Below, in pieces: positions 22,427-32,028 of a DNA stretch of 64,000 bases. This DNA is from Lachnospiraceae bacterium EP-SM-12S-S03 (GTDB lineage: Bacteria > Bacillota > Clostridia > Lachnospirales > Lachnospiraceae). The notes beneath the pieces were generated by a model. It saw only the letters and a list, made by a program, of their open reading frames with translations. It searched no databases and had not been told where the DNA came from. The position numbers and the translations under genes are program-made. Every line of letters begins with the position of its first letter. The stretch's first letter is position 1. The stretch is from positions 62,001-126,000 of the forward strand of contig JAJBSL010000004.1 of assembly GCA_020540725.1 (NCBI GenBank). Direction: 5' to 3'.

Positions 22427-23923
22427 CTATGATCCTTTCACTTCAGCGATAGCCGCCGTAATCTTTGCTTCATCCTGCGTCTTGACTGCTTCTTTTATTT
22501 TTCCCACAGCCGCCGCATCCTCCGACTTTATGCCTACTTTAATCTTCTTGGTAGATGGCTTATATACACTCTTATTAAAAACCTCGCGGCTTACTTCCTT
22601 GCCATTTTCATACACAATCTTCCAAAGTCTTGCACTGCCTCCCTTGTGTCCTCCACTTGGCTTCACGATCTGTCCCAGTTCTAATGTAGGATCTGTTACA
22701 TATTTTTCCACAATCTCTTCCGTAGATAAAGTCTCACTGACAAATTCAATGGTTCTTCCTTCCGCCCTTGTCTCTTTGCCGTAAATGTTAAAATGAATTT
22801 CACCGTCTTCCACAAATCCTTCTATATAAACCGGGTACTCGGTATTATTCTTGAACTTCAAGTCTTTATAATCCCCGGCAATGGCCGCGTCTCTGGAAGG
22901 TTTCACATAATTCACAACCATGGAATGCGGCTGACGGCTCGTCACCTCAAGCTCCGCATTTATCACCGCATTATATAATGTAGTGGATACCTGGCAGATG
23001 CCTCCTGCAATATCTTTTACAACCTCGCCATTTTCGTAAGCTCCTGCCTCCACATATCCGGCTTCCTGTGTAAACGGCCGCATAGCGCTCCCCGCAGAAA
23101 ATTCTTCTCCAGGCATCAGAACCGTTCCGTTAATTTTCCCGGTTCCGACCTGAATATTCGTAACTCTGCTTTGCCCGCTTCCGCAGTATGTAGAAAAACT
23201 TCCAAGATTGTCCTGGATCGTACTAAGCTGTTCCTTTGTGACCTTCGGTTTCTGTACCTTCTCCACAACCCGAAGGCTGCCAGACTGTCCATCCCATTTC
23301 TGGTTCAAAAACGTATAGAGTTCTGTAATCGTTGCCTCTTCATCCAGTTCTACACCGTCCTTCTCTTCCGTAACAACAAACTGTCCGCCTGTCCTTTGGA
23401 TGGAAGCATCAGAAGCTCCTGTAAGCAGCACACTCACACGTTCTTTCAATACAGATCCTGCTGTTTCTTTATCCACTGTATATTCGGGCTTAAATGTCTT
23501 TTTTTCTTTTTTGAGCTTGCGTATTTGAAAATACCGATGAAATGCTCCGCCTTCTTTGCCGTATTGCATTGCTTCATCAATCAACTTCTCCTCGTTTTGG
23601 ATCTCAAATCCCAATTCTGCCAGCGTGGCCTGTGCCTGTTTTCCCTCCGCTTCAAAAGTAATGCTATCTTGACTATATTCTATTTCCTTTTGATCTACAA
23701 GCTTCTGCGCTTCTTTCTTTGTAAGCCCGGACACTTCTGTTCTTCCGATATAGATTCCCTCACACATTCTGTTCGCCGGAATCTTCCGAACCTTTAAATA
23801 AAATGTCAGATAGAAAGCTCCGTAGATTAACAAAAAACACATGAAAAACAGTCCTAAAACCAGCACTGCTTTCTTGTGTTTTTCCGCTTTTCTTTTTCTT
23901 ATATTATGCTCTTTCCTTTGCAT
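22427..23923 (-). CDS. VanW family protein with peptidoglycan-binding-like domain
   Basis: 498 residues. Basic N-terminus and a membrane segment at about 20-42, then YoaR-like/PG_binding_4 repeats, then a VanW domain (GGICQVSTTLYNAVINAELE at about 310-330) and a C-terminal G5-like segment. Probably an extracellular membrane-anchored cell-wall protein. Despite the name, VanW does not imply vancomycin resistance here; no van ligases are present. Confidence 0.9.
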   Translation of the reverse strand: MQRKEHNIRKRKAEKHKKAVLVLGLFFMCFLLIYGAFYLTFYLKVRKIPANRMCEGIYIGRTEVSGLTKKEAQKLVDQKEIEYSQDSITFEAEGKQAQATLAELGFEIQNEEKLIDEAMQYGKEGGAFHRYFQIRKLKKEKKTFKPEYTVDKETAGSVLKERVSVLLTGASDASIQRTGGQFVVTEEKDGVELDEEATITELYTFLNQKWDGQSGSLRVVEKVQKPKVTKEQLSTIQDNLGSFSTYCGSGQSRVTNIQVGTGKINGTVLMPGEEFSAGSAMRPFTQEAGYVEAGAYENGEVVKDIAGGICQVSTTLYNAVINAELEVTSRQPHSMVVNYVKPSRDAAIAGDYKDLKFKNNTEYPVYIEGFVEDGEIHFNIYGKETRAEGRTIEFVSETLSTEEIVEKYVTDPTLELGQIVKPSGGHKGGSARLWKIVYENGKEVSREVFNKSVYKPSTKKIKVGIKSEDAAAVGKIKEAVKTQDEAKITAAIAEVKGS

Positions 23924-23951
23924 AAATACTTTCTTCTCCCTCTAAAGCTCT

Positions 23952-24053
23952 CTACATAATATATGGCAGAATCGAAGTCGCAAGCATTGCCACTATAAGA
24001 ACGAGCACTGTAACCGCCACAACTTTTCTAAAATTTTTCCCATAAAAATTCAT
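23952..24053 (-). CDS. 33-residue single-span membrane peptide (Prli42/DUF4044-like)
   Basis: Starts ATG 24053 behind AGAGGTG. Basic N-terminus (MNFYGKNFRK) followed by one membrane helix (VVAVTVLVLIVAMLATSIL). Length, charge and topology resemble Prli42, the small membrane peptide that recruits the stressosome in Listeria; similar short frames are usually missed by annotation. It sits between VanW and radical SAM genes on the same strand. Function here is inference. Confidence 0.7.
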   Translation of the reverse strand: MNFYGKNFRKVVAVTVLVLIVAMLATSILPYIM

Positions 24054-24127
24054 GTCTACACCTCTTTTATATCATCCAATAATATGTATATCTTATACTT
24101 TTTTATGCATTTTTACAAGTAAACTAT

Positions 24128-25864
24128 TTATAAAAATTCCAAATCCGTCATACAGAATATGCGTGCTTGATAATTCAGTGGATTTCTGTTCCGATAATCA
24201 AACAAAATCACCCGCTCCCTCCTTGTTCCGTCTTCCGTTACATCATAATGAAATCGTTCCATATGCGTCATTTTCCTAAGCTGACGCTTATCATACATTT
24301 CATAACCTTCCAGATAGCAGTGCTCTTTGGATTCCTTTTCATAAAATGCTGAAAGTTCCTCTTTCTCCATCGTATATTCTCCCGCAAATTCCGGTCTGTT
24401 TTTCATATTCTCTCTAAGGTACAGATCAAACACAAGAAGCTCCCGGTATAGTTCTCCGCGTTTCGCATCCTGCTGCAAAGCAAACTGCAAAAGTATTTCA
24501 TAACGGCTCACTCTGGAATGACTCACCACATGGAGGCCGTTTTCTTCATAATATGCCCCCATCGCCTCATACATGGCAAATGGTGTCGCAAATGCCTTCA
24601 CAAGTTGTGACAGTGTGTATGTAAACTGCCCGCTGTTATAATACACTTCTACCATTTCTTCTATCCGTTTCAACTTCAATACATCCTTGTAAGGAAGCCA
24701 TTTCGTATAAAGTACTTCATACGGTGGAAGGCTTTTATGTATCAATCCATATTCTTGCTCATGCTCTTTCATATAAGAACCTTTCAGTACCTTTAGAAAT
24801 CCAAGCTGCAACTGCTCCGGACACAAAGCATATACGTCATTGAAAGATTTCCCGAAGCTTTCATAATCTTCAAACGGCAGTCCCGCAATCAAATCGAGAT
24901 GCTGGTGTACATTTCCAAAAGAATTGATTCTCTTCACAATCTTTGCCACTTTCTCAAAACGCATTGTACGGTTGATTTCCCGAATTGTATCCGGATTGGT
25001 AGACTGTACCCCGATTTCCAGTTGAATCAATCCCGGACGCATTTTGGAAATCAATTGCAATTCTTCTTCATTCAGAAGATCCGCAGATATCTCAAAGTGA
25101 AAATTTGTCACACCATTATCATGCTCCTGAATATATTTCCAGATTGCCAGAGAATGCTCATGTTTGCAGTTAAACGTACGATCCACAAATTTAACCTGAG
25201 GAACTTTCTCATCCAAAAAGAACTGCAATTCCTGTTTCACTAAATCCAGATCCCGAAACCGAAGACATTTGTCAATGGAGGAAAGGCAATAACTGCAGGA
25301 AAACGGACATCCTCTGCTCGTCTCATAATAAATGATCTTGTTGGCAAATTCCTTCATGTCTTTATAAACAAATGGCACTTTACTCAAATCCATAATCCGG
25401 CGCCACTCGCAATCCACAATCCCGCCTTCCGAATTCCGGAAAGTAATACCTGCCGTTTCAGATAACTCACGATTTCCATCTATGTAATAAGCAGCAAGCT
25501 CCAAAAACATCTCTTCCCCTTCACCTTTCATAACTCCGGTCACTTCCGGCAGGCGCAACAACACATCTTTCGAATCATAAGATACCTCCGGTCCTCCCAC
25601 CCATATCGGAAGATCCGGAAGAATTTTGTGAATCTCACGGATTAAAGTTTCTACGTAAGTCAGATTCCAGATATAACAAGAAAAGCAAAGAACATCCGGC
25701 TGTTTCTTATATAAATCCATAAGAATCTCGTCCATTTGCTGGTTGATCGTATACTCCGCAATCGTAATGTGTTCTTTGTATTTTTCTGCATAAGCTTTCA
25801 GACTATATACAGCAAGATTTGAATGAATGTATTTCGCATTAATAGCCGTTAATACTATATTCAT
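24128..25864 (-). CDS. B12-binding radical SAM protein with DUF4080
   Basis: 578 residues. B12-binding-like Rossmann domain at 1-130, radical SAM core with the 4Fe-4S motif CPFSCSYC at about 185-192, and a C-terminal DUF4080 region. Family members are class B radical SAM enzymes, often methyltransferases on unreactive carbons; no substrate is known for this group. Not in an obvious biosynthetic cluster. Confidence 0.9.
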   Translation of the reverse strand: MNIVLTAINAKYIHSNLAVYSLKAYAEKYKEHITIAEYTINQQMDEILMDLYKKQPDVLCFSCYIWNLTYVETLIREIHKILPDLPIWVGGPEVSYDSKDVLLRLPEVTGVMKGEGEEMFLELAAYYIDGNRELSETAGITFRNSEGGIVDCEWRRIMDLSKVPFVYKDMKEFANKIIYYETSRGCPFSCSYCLSSIDKCLRFRDLDLVKQELQFFLDEKVPQVKFVDRTFNCKHEHSLAIWKYIQEHDNGVTNFHFEISADLLNEEELQLISKMRPGLIQLEIGVQSTNPDTIREINRTMRFEKVAKIVKRINSFGNVHQHLDLIAGLPFEDYESFGKSFNDVYALCPEQLQLGFLKVLKGSYMKEHEQEYGLIHKSLPPYEVLYTKWLPYKDVLKLKRIEEMVEVYYNSGQFTYTLSQLVKAFATPFAMYEAMGAYYEENGLHVVSHSRVSRYEILLQFALQQDAKRGELYRELLVFDLYLRENMKNRPEFAGEYTMEKEELSAFYEKESKEHCYLEGYEMYDKRQLRKMTHMERFHYDVTEDGTRRERVILFDYRNRNPLNYQARIFCMTDLEFL

Positions 25865-25891
25865 AGTGTTCCTCCTTTGTTTTCCCTATAC

Positions 25892-26197
25892 AAAAAAAGA
25901 GTCACGCAACTGCGGACTCCGTTGTTTCTTCTTTTTCGTGCATTACACTTCGAACTCACCCCATGAGCGTTACCTCTGTAGTTAACTCAACCCAGGCACC
26001 CTCACGGCACCCGGAAGGTTCTGCTTAGTGCTGCTTCGTTCCCGACCTGACACGATTCACAGATTCCCGTCGCGTGAGACCCAGATATCAACGCCACTTT
26101 CAGAGGGCAGCCTCACAGAATAAAGCCCTCCGTGTAATATCACCCCTACTATAGCGGATTGTAGGTACAAGGCACCGCTACCGCCCCGGCTGCACGA
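25892..26197 (-). ncRNA. ffs: Signal recognition particle RNA (large, Alu-domain type)
   Basis: About 305 nt. The S-domain tip is GTCAGGTCGGGAACGAAGCA, the binding site of Ffh, with paired flanks such as CCTTCCGGGTGCCGTGAGGG. The 5' part is GC-rich and folds as an Alu domain as in Bacillus and Clostridium scRNA. It has its own promoter and ends in a hairpin followed by seven T (25892-25898). Ends are estimated. Confidence 0.92.
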
Positions 26198-26203
26198 GTC
26201 TAT

Positions 26204-26233
26204 ATTATACTCTCTTTTCTATAGAAATGTCAA
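26204..26233 (-). promoter_or_regulatory. Promoter of the SRP RNA
   Basis: Consensus TTGACA (26228-26233), 18-base spacer, TATAAT (26204-26209) on the minus strand. The -35 overlaps the last codons of tadA. Confidence 0.9.
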
Positions 26234-26697
26234 TGCTTCTTCTTTGTTTTTCTCAGTTCTCTGAAGAAATTTTTCATCATCTCGCTGCATTCTTCCTCCA
26301 GAACCCCCGTTTCCAACTCCACCTGATGATTAAACTTCTCCACCTGCAGAAGATTCAGGATTGATCCTGCACATCCAGCCTTTGGATTCATACATCCTAC
26401 TACCACCTTTTTCATGCGTGCCTGCACAATGGCACCGGAACACATTTGACACGGCTCCAAAGTCACATACATGGTACATTCTTCCAGTCTCCAGTCTCCC
26501 ATTTTTTTGCTCGCCTTTTTGATTGCAATCAGTTCTGCGTGAGCAAGTGGATTCTTGTCAATGGTTCTGCGGTTATAGCCTCTTCCAATGATTTTATCTT
26601 CATATACAATAACACATCCAATCGGAACCTCACCAATCGCATATGCCTTTTTCGCCTGTCTGATGGCTTCTCTCATGTATTTTTCGTTCTCATTCAT
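26230..26697 (-). CDS. tadA: tRNA-specific adenosine deaminase
   Basis: 155 residues. Deaminates A34 of tRNA-Arg(ACG) to inosine. Zn-binding His and catalytic Glu in LAHAELIA and the PCQMCSGA Cys pair are present. The start ATG at 26697 overlaps the upstream stop (ATGA), so translation is coupled; the frame is open 63 codons further upstream but that part is the shadow of the preceding gene. Confidence 0.96.
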   Translation of the reverse strand: MNENEKYMREAIRQAKKAYAIGEVPIGCVIVYEDKIIGRGYNRRTIDKNPLAHAELIAIKKASKKMGDWRLEECTMYVTLEPCQMCSGAIVQARMKKVVVGCMNPKAGCAGSILNLLQVEKFNHQVELETGVLEEECSEMMKNFFRELRKTKKKH

Positions 26698-27461
26698 TTG
26701 TTTCTTATAATCCTCCTGCAAAAATATCCAAAATCTCCCGGCTCCGATCGTTCTTCTTCGGCTTCTCCATCCACCTCTGCCGCCGTACGGAATTCCGTGA
26801 ACCCAAAGGCTTTCGCCGCCTGTATTTCTCTTGCATGACACACTCCCGGTACACCTATGTAGATTTCCTCCTCTTCCTCGATCCAAAGAAGATGGTGATA
26901 ATTATAAAAACCATGCAGGAGAAAATTGTTATTCGCCAGATACCAGTCCTTTCGCGGAAGTCTGGCAAGATCCTTTCTCTGTATCTTTTCACAGACATAG
27001 CCGGAAGGCTCCGCCCCCGACTGTTCCGACACCTCGCTTTCCTTCTCTTCTACGTTTTTCTCTTCTTCCTTCTCCTTTGCCTGTATCTGCCGAATATCTC
27101 CCGTATTTACGGTTTCTCCATTCCACACTGCCATATAATGTTTTCCGCTGTCATCCAAAAGAAGAAGACCTATAATATCTTCCGTCGTCTCAGCCTCTCC
27201 CATGTCCCCTCTGTCAAACACAAGTGTATAATTCAATACAGGGCTTCTTTTGGATACTGTTCCTTGCAAAACCGCTTCATATTCCTCTCCCTTCGGGTAA
27301 AAAAGGAAAACCTGCATATCACCTCCGAGTCTTGTATCTGCTCCCCTCGCCTGTATCGTAAGTTTCCCGGAATCCGGGCGGAACTCTCCCTTCACAAATC
27401 CAACATTCCGGACTTTTTGTTCCTCCCTGCACTCATATAAATATTGGGTAAAACGCTTCAA
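26694..27461 (-). CDS. Conserved hypothetical protein (possibly DUF6128)
   Basis: 255 residues from TTG 27461 (AAGGAG upstream). An N-terminal beta-rich domain (about 1-125), an acidic Glu/Lys linker at about 130-150, and a C-terminal domain with WYLANNNFLLHGFYNYHHLL and YIGVPGVCHAREIQAAKAFG. From memory it resembles Lachnospiraceae proteins labelled DUF6128; not checked. Coupled to tadA by ATGA overlap. No function assigned. Confidence 0.8.
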   Translation of the reverse strand: MKRFTQYLYECREEQKVRNVGFVKGEFRPDSGKLTIQARGADTRLGGDMQVFLFYPKGEEYEAVLQGTVSKRSPVLNYTLVFDRGDMGEAETTEDIIGLLLLDDSGKHYMAVWNGETVNTGDIRQIQAKEKEEEKNVEEKESEVSEQSGAEPSGYVCEKIQRKDLARLPRKDWYLANNNFLLHGFYNYHHLLWIEEEEEIYIGVPGVCHAREIQAAKAFGFTEFRTAAEVDGEAEEERSEPGDFGYFCRRIIRNK

Positions 27462-27512
27462 AACGCTCTCCTTATCTTGTCTTTCTATCCATATGTATTC
27501 ACAGATTCCGCA

Positions 27513-28925
27513 TTATATGATTCCATTCATCTCCTGGTATAACCGTTTCGCATAACTGTCTGTCATACCACAGACATAATCCGTAACAAGAAGCAGGCGA
27601 AGGTACAATTTCTCCACTTCATCTTTCCCTTCTGCATGATAATGATATGCATTCTTATAATTATCTGAAATCAATGCTATCATTCGTTGATCCATAGAAT
27701 CCATTTTCAGATCTGTATCATATTTTACTGCTGCTTTCACAAAACGATCCATAAGAAATGTAAGCATGGTATTCTCTGCCATCTCCATTTTATAGATGTC
27801 TTCCGATGTAAACACTTCCCGATACGCAAGTTCCCCCAGTAAATTCATAAGTTGCTCTCCGAAAGTTCCATAAAACAAGTCGTACTTGTAATTTCCTTCC
27901 ATAATTTCCTGATAATTGGAAGTAAACCCAGAAGTTGCGCATCCGATCAAAAATGCCTGCACTCTGACAATCCAATTCTTTACCGCATACTCTTCCGGGT
28001 TCTCTACACCCCTTTTTATTCCGCTGTCATATTTGTCCCGGAGTTTTTGCGCCGCAAGGAATTCTCCTGTTTTATTCCCTGCATCCAGTCTGTCCAGATT
28101 CTCCAATAATTTCTTATAAGAAATATATCCCTTTATAAAAGCATCCTCAATATCCGCCGTTTTGTATGCTATATCATCTGCCGCTTCCAGGATAAATGTT
28201 AACGGATGACGTTTCCCTTTCGTTCCTGTGGCATTTTGTATTTCTTCAAAGATTTTCCTGTCTGCGAAATAATATCCCATCTTCTTATCTTTGATATTTC
28301 CTGTTGTCCGATCGATTTCAAGTGAAGATACCGGATATTTCACAATGGTATTCAAAAGTCCATATGTAAGGTTCATTCCATTTTCATCCACAAGAAAATG
28401 CAGTTTACTCACAAGCCGAAGCGCCTGTGCGTTCCCTTCAAAATGGTAGAAGTCTTCCCGCATCTGCGGCGTCAGCGCTTCCGCCACCGTTCTTCCATCA
28501 AATTCGATAGCCGAAAGATTATTTTCAAACCATTCCCGGATAATCGTTTCCCCAAAATGCCCGAAAGGCGGGTTCCCGATATCATGAATCAATCCTGCAC
28601 ACTGCAGAATATTACACATATCCTCCTTCATCTGCGGTGTAAATTGCGGATCTTTTTGATAGGCAAGAATGTTCTCCCCGATATTCTGTCCTAATGATTT
28701 CCCAAAGGAAGACACCTCCAGCGAGTGTGTAAGCCTTGTTCTGATAAAATCACTCTTATCCAACGGAAATACCTGCGTCTTATCCTGTAATCTCCGAAAA
28801 GAAGCGCTTCCGATAATTCTGTGATAGTCCTTTTCAAATTCACTTCTAAGATCTGATCGTCCGCCTGCCGCCTTTGACACAACACCTCTGCTCCTCATAG
28901 GGGACAGCAGTTTTTTCCACTCCAT
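27513..28925 (-). CDS. dgt: Deoxyguanosinetriphosphate triphosphohydrolase-like protein
   Basis: 470 residues. HD-domain hydrolase that removes triphosphate from dNTPs and so controls dNTP pools. Metal ligands are in TRLTHSLEVS and LIHDIGNPPFGHFGE. The N-terminus RSEFEKDYHRIIGSASFRRLQDKTQVF is typical of the family. Starts at ATG 28925 after GGAGGAG. Confidence 0.95.
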   Translation of the reverse strand: MEWKKLLSPMRSRGVVSKAAGGRSDLRSEFEKDYHRIIGSASFRRLQDKTQVFPLDKSDFIRTRLTHSLEVSSFGKSLGQNIGENILAYQKDPQFTPQMKEDMCNILQCAGLIHDIGNPPFGHFGETIIREWFENNLSAIEFDGRTVAEALTPQMREDFYHFEGNAQALRLVSKLHFLVDENGMNLTYGLLNTIVKYPVSSLEIDRTTGNIKDKKMGYYFADRKIFEEIQNATGTKGKRHPLTFILEAADDIAYKTADIEDAFIKGYISYKKLLENLDRLDAGNKTGEFLAAQKLRDKYDSGIKRGVENPEEYAVKNWIVRVQAFLIGCATSGFTSNYQEIMEGNYKYDLFYGTFGEQLMNLLGELAYREVFTSEDIYKMEMAENTMLTFLMDRFVKAAVKYDTDLKMDSMDQRMIALISDNYKNAYHYHAEGKDEVEKLYLRLLLVTDYVCGMTDSYAKRLYQEMNGII

Positions 28926-28959
28926 GCATTCTCCTCCTGTATTTTAATTACAAATGTTC

Positions 28960-28990
28960 GAAAAAGAGATTGCGGTATTCGCAATCTCTT
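28960..28990 (-). terminator. Terminator of the HTH gene
   Basis: Perfect 11-bp stem (28964-28974 with 28980-28990), loop of five, then TTTTT-rich sequence on the minus strand. Confidence 0.85.
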
Positions 28991-29002
28991 CACTCTCTTT
29001 CA

Positions 29003-29902
29003 TTAATCCAAATATGTCGGCGGAATATAATCCTTGCCCTGTAATCTCTTCTTTCTCTCCTGATATCCAAGAAACGCCCACTCTGTCATATCGGTCCACT
29101 TATGATCCGCACGATCATACACCTGCACATATCCGATACGTTTCGGATGCATACGCACACTGTTCGTCTCATATTCTTTCCTTGTATATGGATTAATATC
29201 TCCTACTGGTTCTTTCTTCTCTGTTCTTGACATACTTTCATACTCTTCCGATCCGGCATGTGCATACTCCGCCTCATAATACTGTGAATCCGGCACATAA
29301 TACGGCTGCGGTTCTGCAGTCTGATACAGTTGCGGCTCCTTCTCTATATTTTCCTGAACGGTCTTCACTTGTCCTTCCATCTTTCCCGGCATATTCTCCG
29401 GCACCCTATCCACAATCGGAGTATCCACTGATTCCGCTTCTTCCTCGTCTGTCTCCTCCGATGCTGTCAAAGACTCATCCGCATCGATCAGGTCAGCAAT
29501 CGTAACTTCTCTTTCAATTGCCGATTCCTCTTCAGAAATCGTCTCATCTGCAAGAGGCGCCCGTCCCATCACCTTAACCTGTTCTTTCTCTTCTCTTTCA
29601 AAACGCTTTTTCACAAGCTTTTGAATCTCGAGTTCCGTCGGCTCAATCTCTTCAATATAGGCTGCCCGCTCTACAGATTCATTCGTTGCAAGAATACTCA
29701 ACTGAAACGGACACCCCAAGATCTGCGCAATCAGTCTCATATCCTGTTCCTGAAAATTATCTCTTCCTAAGCGTTGTGTCAGATTCTGTCTGGACATCTT
29801 CTTTCCTGTACATATCTCAATCTGCTCAGCAAGTTCCTTAATGGTCATGCCCTTACGGTTCAAAATAATCTTCACCTGTTCTCCAAATGTAAGGCTTACC
29901 AT
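29003..29902 (-). CDS. Helix-turn-helix N-terminal protein, disordered middle
   Basis: 299 residues from ATG 29902 (AAGGAGG nine bases upstream). Residues 1-75 look like an XRE-type HTH (GMTIKELAEQIEICTGKKMS, then RLGRDNFQEQDMRLIAQILG). Residues 75-240 are Glu-rich and low complexity. The C-terminus EWAFLGYQERKKRLQGKDYI looks conserved, and I recall it from uncharacterised Lachnospiraceae proteins. Possibly a DNA-binding scaffold; function unknown. Confidence 0.75.
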   Translation of the reverse strand: MVSLTFGEQVKIILNRKGMTIKELAEQIEICTGKKMSRQNLTQRLGRDNFQEQDMRLIAQILGCPFQLSILATNESVERAAYIEEIEPTELEIQKLVKKRFEREEKEQVKVMGRAPLADETISEEESAIEREVTIADLIDADESLTASEETDEEEAESVDTPIVDRVPENMPGKMEGQVKTVQENIEKEPQLYQTAEPQPYYVPDSQYYEAEYAHAGSEEYESMSRTEKKEPVGDINPYTRKEYETNSVRMHPKRIGYVQVYDRADHKWTDMTEWAFLGYQERKKRLQGKDYIPPTYLD

Positions 29903-30005
29903 AACTCGTTCCCTCCTTATACCATATATCCACTTCATGCCCAACGTAAACGAAATAGTTTATTTTTTTATTCTATCAAATCCTATACTGTCCTGCAATC
30001 CCTTT

Positions 30006-30875
30006 TTAATCTTCTCCAAGGTATTCTTCCAAAGTCACACCCGTTTCCGTGATCTTTTTCGCATCTTCCACTCCTACATAGCGGTAATGCCATGGTTCAT
30101 ATATGATTCCGGTAATATCCGTCTTCCCATTCGGGTAGCGCAGGATAAATCCGTATTTATAACAATTTTCAGCAAGCCATTTCGCTTCCGGAGTCTCCTC
30201 CTGTTTTGTATCAAGCTGCGTATAAGAAGAAGATACAATATCTACTGCAAGCCCGATATTATGCTCGCTCCTACCCGGATAAGCGGTGGAATCTTTCGTC
30301 TTTTTCAATGCATCCCAGTAATTCAATCCTTCTTTCACCGCATTCCCCATATATTCATTATAAAGTTTCTGCTGATATTCAATGGTCCGGTAAGCAGAAC
30401 ATATCATAGGATTCAATCCAGCCTTCTTCGCATCCGCCAGCATATGATTCAACGCGTCTGCAATTCGTTCATCTACCTGGTGCCCATTCCCCACATCCGC
30501 AAGTTTCGGAACATATCCTTCCGTCATCGGGTGAGTGTCATTTACAAGAACCAGATTCCACGGACGCTCCTTCGAATCCTTGATTTGCGCTTCCTTAAGT
30601 TTCGCCTCAAGGCTTTCTGTTTTCTTCGTATATTCTGCCGTCAGCTTTTTCTCTTTTCTTTCTGCACTCGCAAGCGCCATGTGTCTTCCAATTCCATAAC
30701 CGGTAAGAGACCCTGCTGCAAGAATCACTATCAAAATCACAAGAAATCTTGCCCTGCCCGTAAGTCCACGGAAACATTTCCCCAAAAAGGCTTTCAGGAA
30801 ATGTTTGAGTTTTCTCAGATTCCATTTTATAACTACCATTATCTTTTTAAACTTTTTTTCCTGTTCTTCATTCAT
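30006..30875 (-). CDS. D-alanyl-D-alanine carboxypeptidase family protein (VanY, M15B)
   Basis: 289 residues: membrane anchor at about 42-62, short linker, then a Zn peptidase domain with SxHxxGLAVD (RSEHNIGLAVDI) and EPWHYRYVG. Probably trims the terminal D-Ala of cell-wall stem peptides outside the cell. Its ATG overlaps the stop of the phosphopantetheinyl transferase gene by 4 bases; last gene of the five-gene operon. As with VanW, it need not imply vancomycin resistance. Confidence 0.92.
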   Translation of the reverse strand: MNEEQEKKFKKIMVVIKWNLRKLKHFLKAFLGKCFRGLTGRARFLVILIVILAAGSLTGYGIGRHMALASAERKEKKLTAEYTKKTESLEAKLKEAQIKDSKERPWNLVLVNDTHPMTEGYVPKLADVGNGHQVDERIADALNHMLADAKKAGLNPMICSAYRTIEYQQKLYNEYMGNAVKEGLNYWDALKKTKDSTAYPGRSEHNIGLAVDIVSSSYTQLDTKQEETPEAKWLAENCYKYGFILRYPNGKTDITGIIYEPWHYRYVGVEDAKKITETGVTLEEYLGED

Positions 30876-31498
30876 AATTCTACCTTCTGTATTTCCCGAG
30901 AAAATCTTTCATCTGTTGAACAAACCGCAATTTTGTATGGTATGTCCAAAAAGTATTCCTTAAAATAATACGTATCTTTTATCTCTTCCGGCATTTCCAC
31001 AAGTCTTGGTCTTTCCATGTCCATCCGAATCTCGAATGTATCTAGGCCAAGGGTCATCCCCCGCCTGGTTGCCTTCATAAAGCTTTCCTTCAAAACCCAG
31101 TACCTGTAAAATGCTTCTTTTTGTTCCTCCTCAGTCTCTCCCGCAAAAATGTATTTCTGCTCTTCCGGGAAAAAATATTTATTTACAAGTTTGGTTAATA
31201 TTGTTTTCGTTTCTTCCAGATCACATCCAACCTTTGTGAATGGATTTTCTTCATCATCAATCGAGCACAATACATAATCCCCCGAATGTGACAGATTATA
31301 TACTGCTTCTTGGGAAATCCCCCACATATTCCGCATTTTTTCATAAAGAACCCATACTCCGATGCTCTGTGCTTTCTTCTTCACATTCCGAATACGGTCT
31401 GCCTTCTGTCTGCGGAATTCAGGCACACGATTATAATATTTCTCATAATTCTCCATCTCATAAAGAAAACGGATATCTGCAATTCCTGTTCTTATCAT
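30872..31498 (-). CDS. 4'-phosphopantetheinyl transferase superfamily protein
   Basis: 208 residues. Sfp-like: the Mg2+ motif VGCDLEE and WVLKESFMKATRRGM (WxxKEAxxK equivalent) are present. It would load phosphopantetheine on carrier proteins from CoA. No NRPS, PKS or acp gene is in the window, so its partner is unknown. Overlaps both neighbours by 4 bases. Confidence 0.88.
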   Translation of the reverse strand: MIRTGIADIRFLYEMENYEKYYNRVPEFRRQKADRIRNVKKKAQSIGVWVLYEKMRNMWGISQEAVYNLSHSGDYVLCSIDDEENPFTKVGCDLEETKTILTKLVNKYFFPEEQKYIFAGETEEEQKEAFYRYWVLKESFMKATRRGMTLGLDTFEIRMDMERPRLVEMPEEIKDTYYFKEYFLDIPYKIAVCSTDERFSREIQKVEL

Positions 31499-32028
31499 CG
31501 AATCACATGCTTTCTTAATTTGTTCCAGACAAACAACTGAAAATAGTCATGCGCTTTTTCAAAAATCCAAAGCCCTGCCTGTCCCGCAATCCATACTATG
31601 CCCCAAAGTGCGCCTTCGATCTTCTTCTCCACAAAAAGCTGCGGCACAAAAATCATTGCCGGCACATACATCGCATTAAAAATCATGTATCTGCCAATCC
31701 ACAACGTCCTTGTCCGGTTCTTCAAATGTTCTGACTCTGCAATTTTACGGAAAAGTATCTCTGAGAGAAGAAGATACAATCCCATAGCTCCATAAGTAAT
31801 ACAGTATATTTTGTTCGGGGCCACGATCAATCCCGTCAGGGTACTGGCCACAAGAAATGCGGCACCATAGTAAATTCCCCATTCCCGGACCGCAATTCCT
31901 ACACAAAATGCCGCCCCACAAATAAAAAACAGAGTGCTTACTTCAAATACTGATCCCAATACAAGAAGCAGCACAGAAAATGCTGCTAAAAGTCCGAGAA
32001 ACGCAATCTGCTTCGCTTTTACATGCAT
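31495..32028 (-). CDS. Hypothetical multi-span membrane protein
   Basis: 177 residues from ATG 32028, about five or six hydrophobic segments. The N-terminal pattern ([20 protein letters not shown]) resembles integral membrane S-component-like proteins, but I see no diagnostic motif. Inside the overlapping five-gene operon. Confidence 0.7.
   Translation of the reverse strand: MHVKAKQIAFLGLLAAFSVLLLVLGSVFEVSTLFFICGAAFCVGIAVREWGIYYGAAFLVASTLTGLIVAPNKIYCITYGAMGLYLLLSEILFRKIAESEHLKNRTRTLWIGRYMIFNAMYVPAMIFVPQLFVEKKIEGALWGIVWIAGQAGLWIFEKAHDYFQLFVWNKLRKHVIR

Noticed and set aside
22427..23923. Vancomycin resistance locus (VanW, VanY-like genes)
   Set aside because: No vanHAX ligase genes are present; the two families are common in ordinary cell-wall roles.
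26698..26886. N-terminal extension of tadA
   Set aside because: It is the shadow of the preceding gene; the ATGA overlap at 26697 is the family start.
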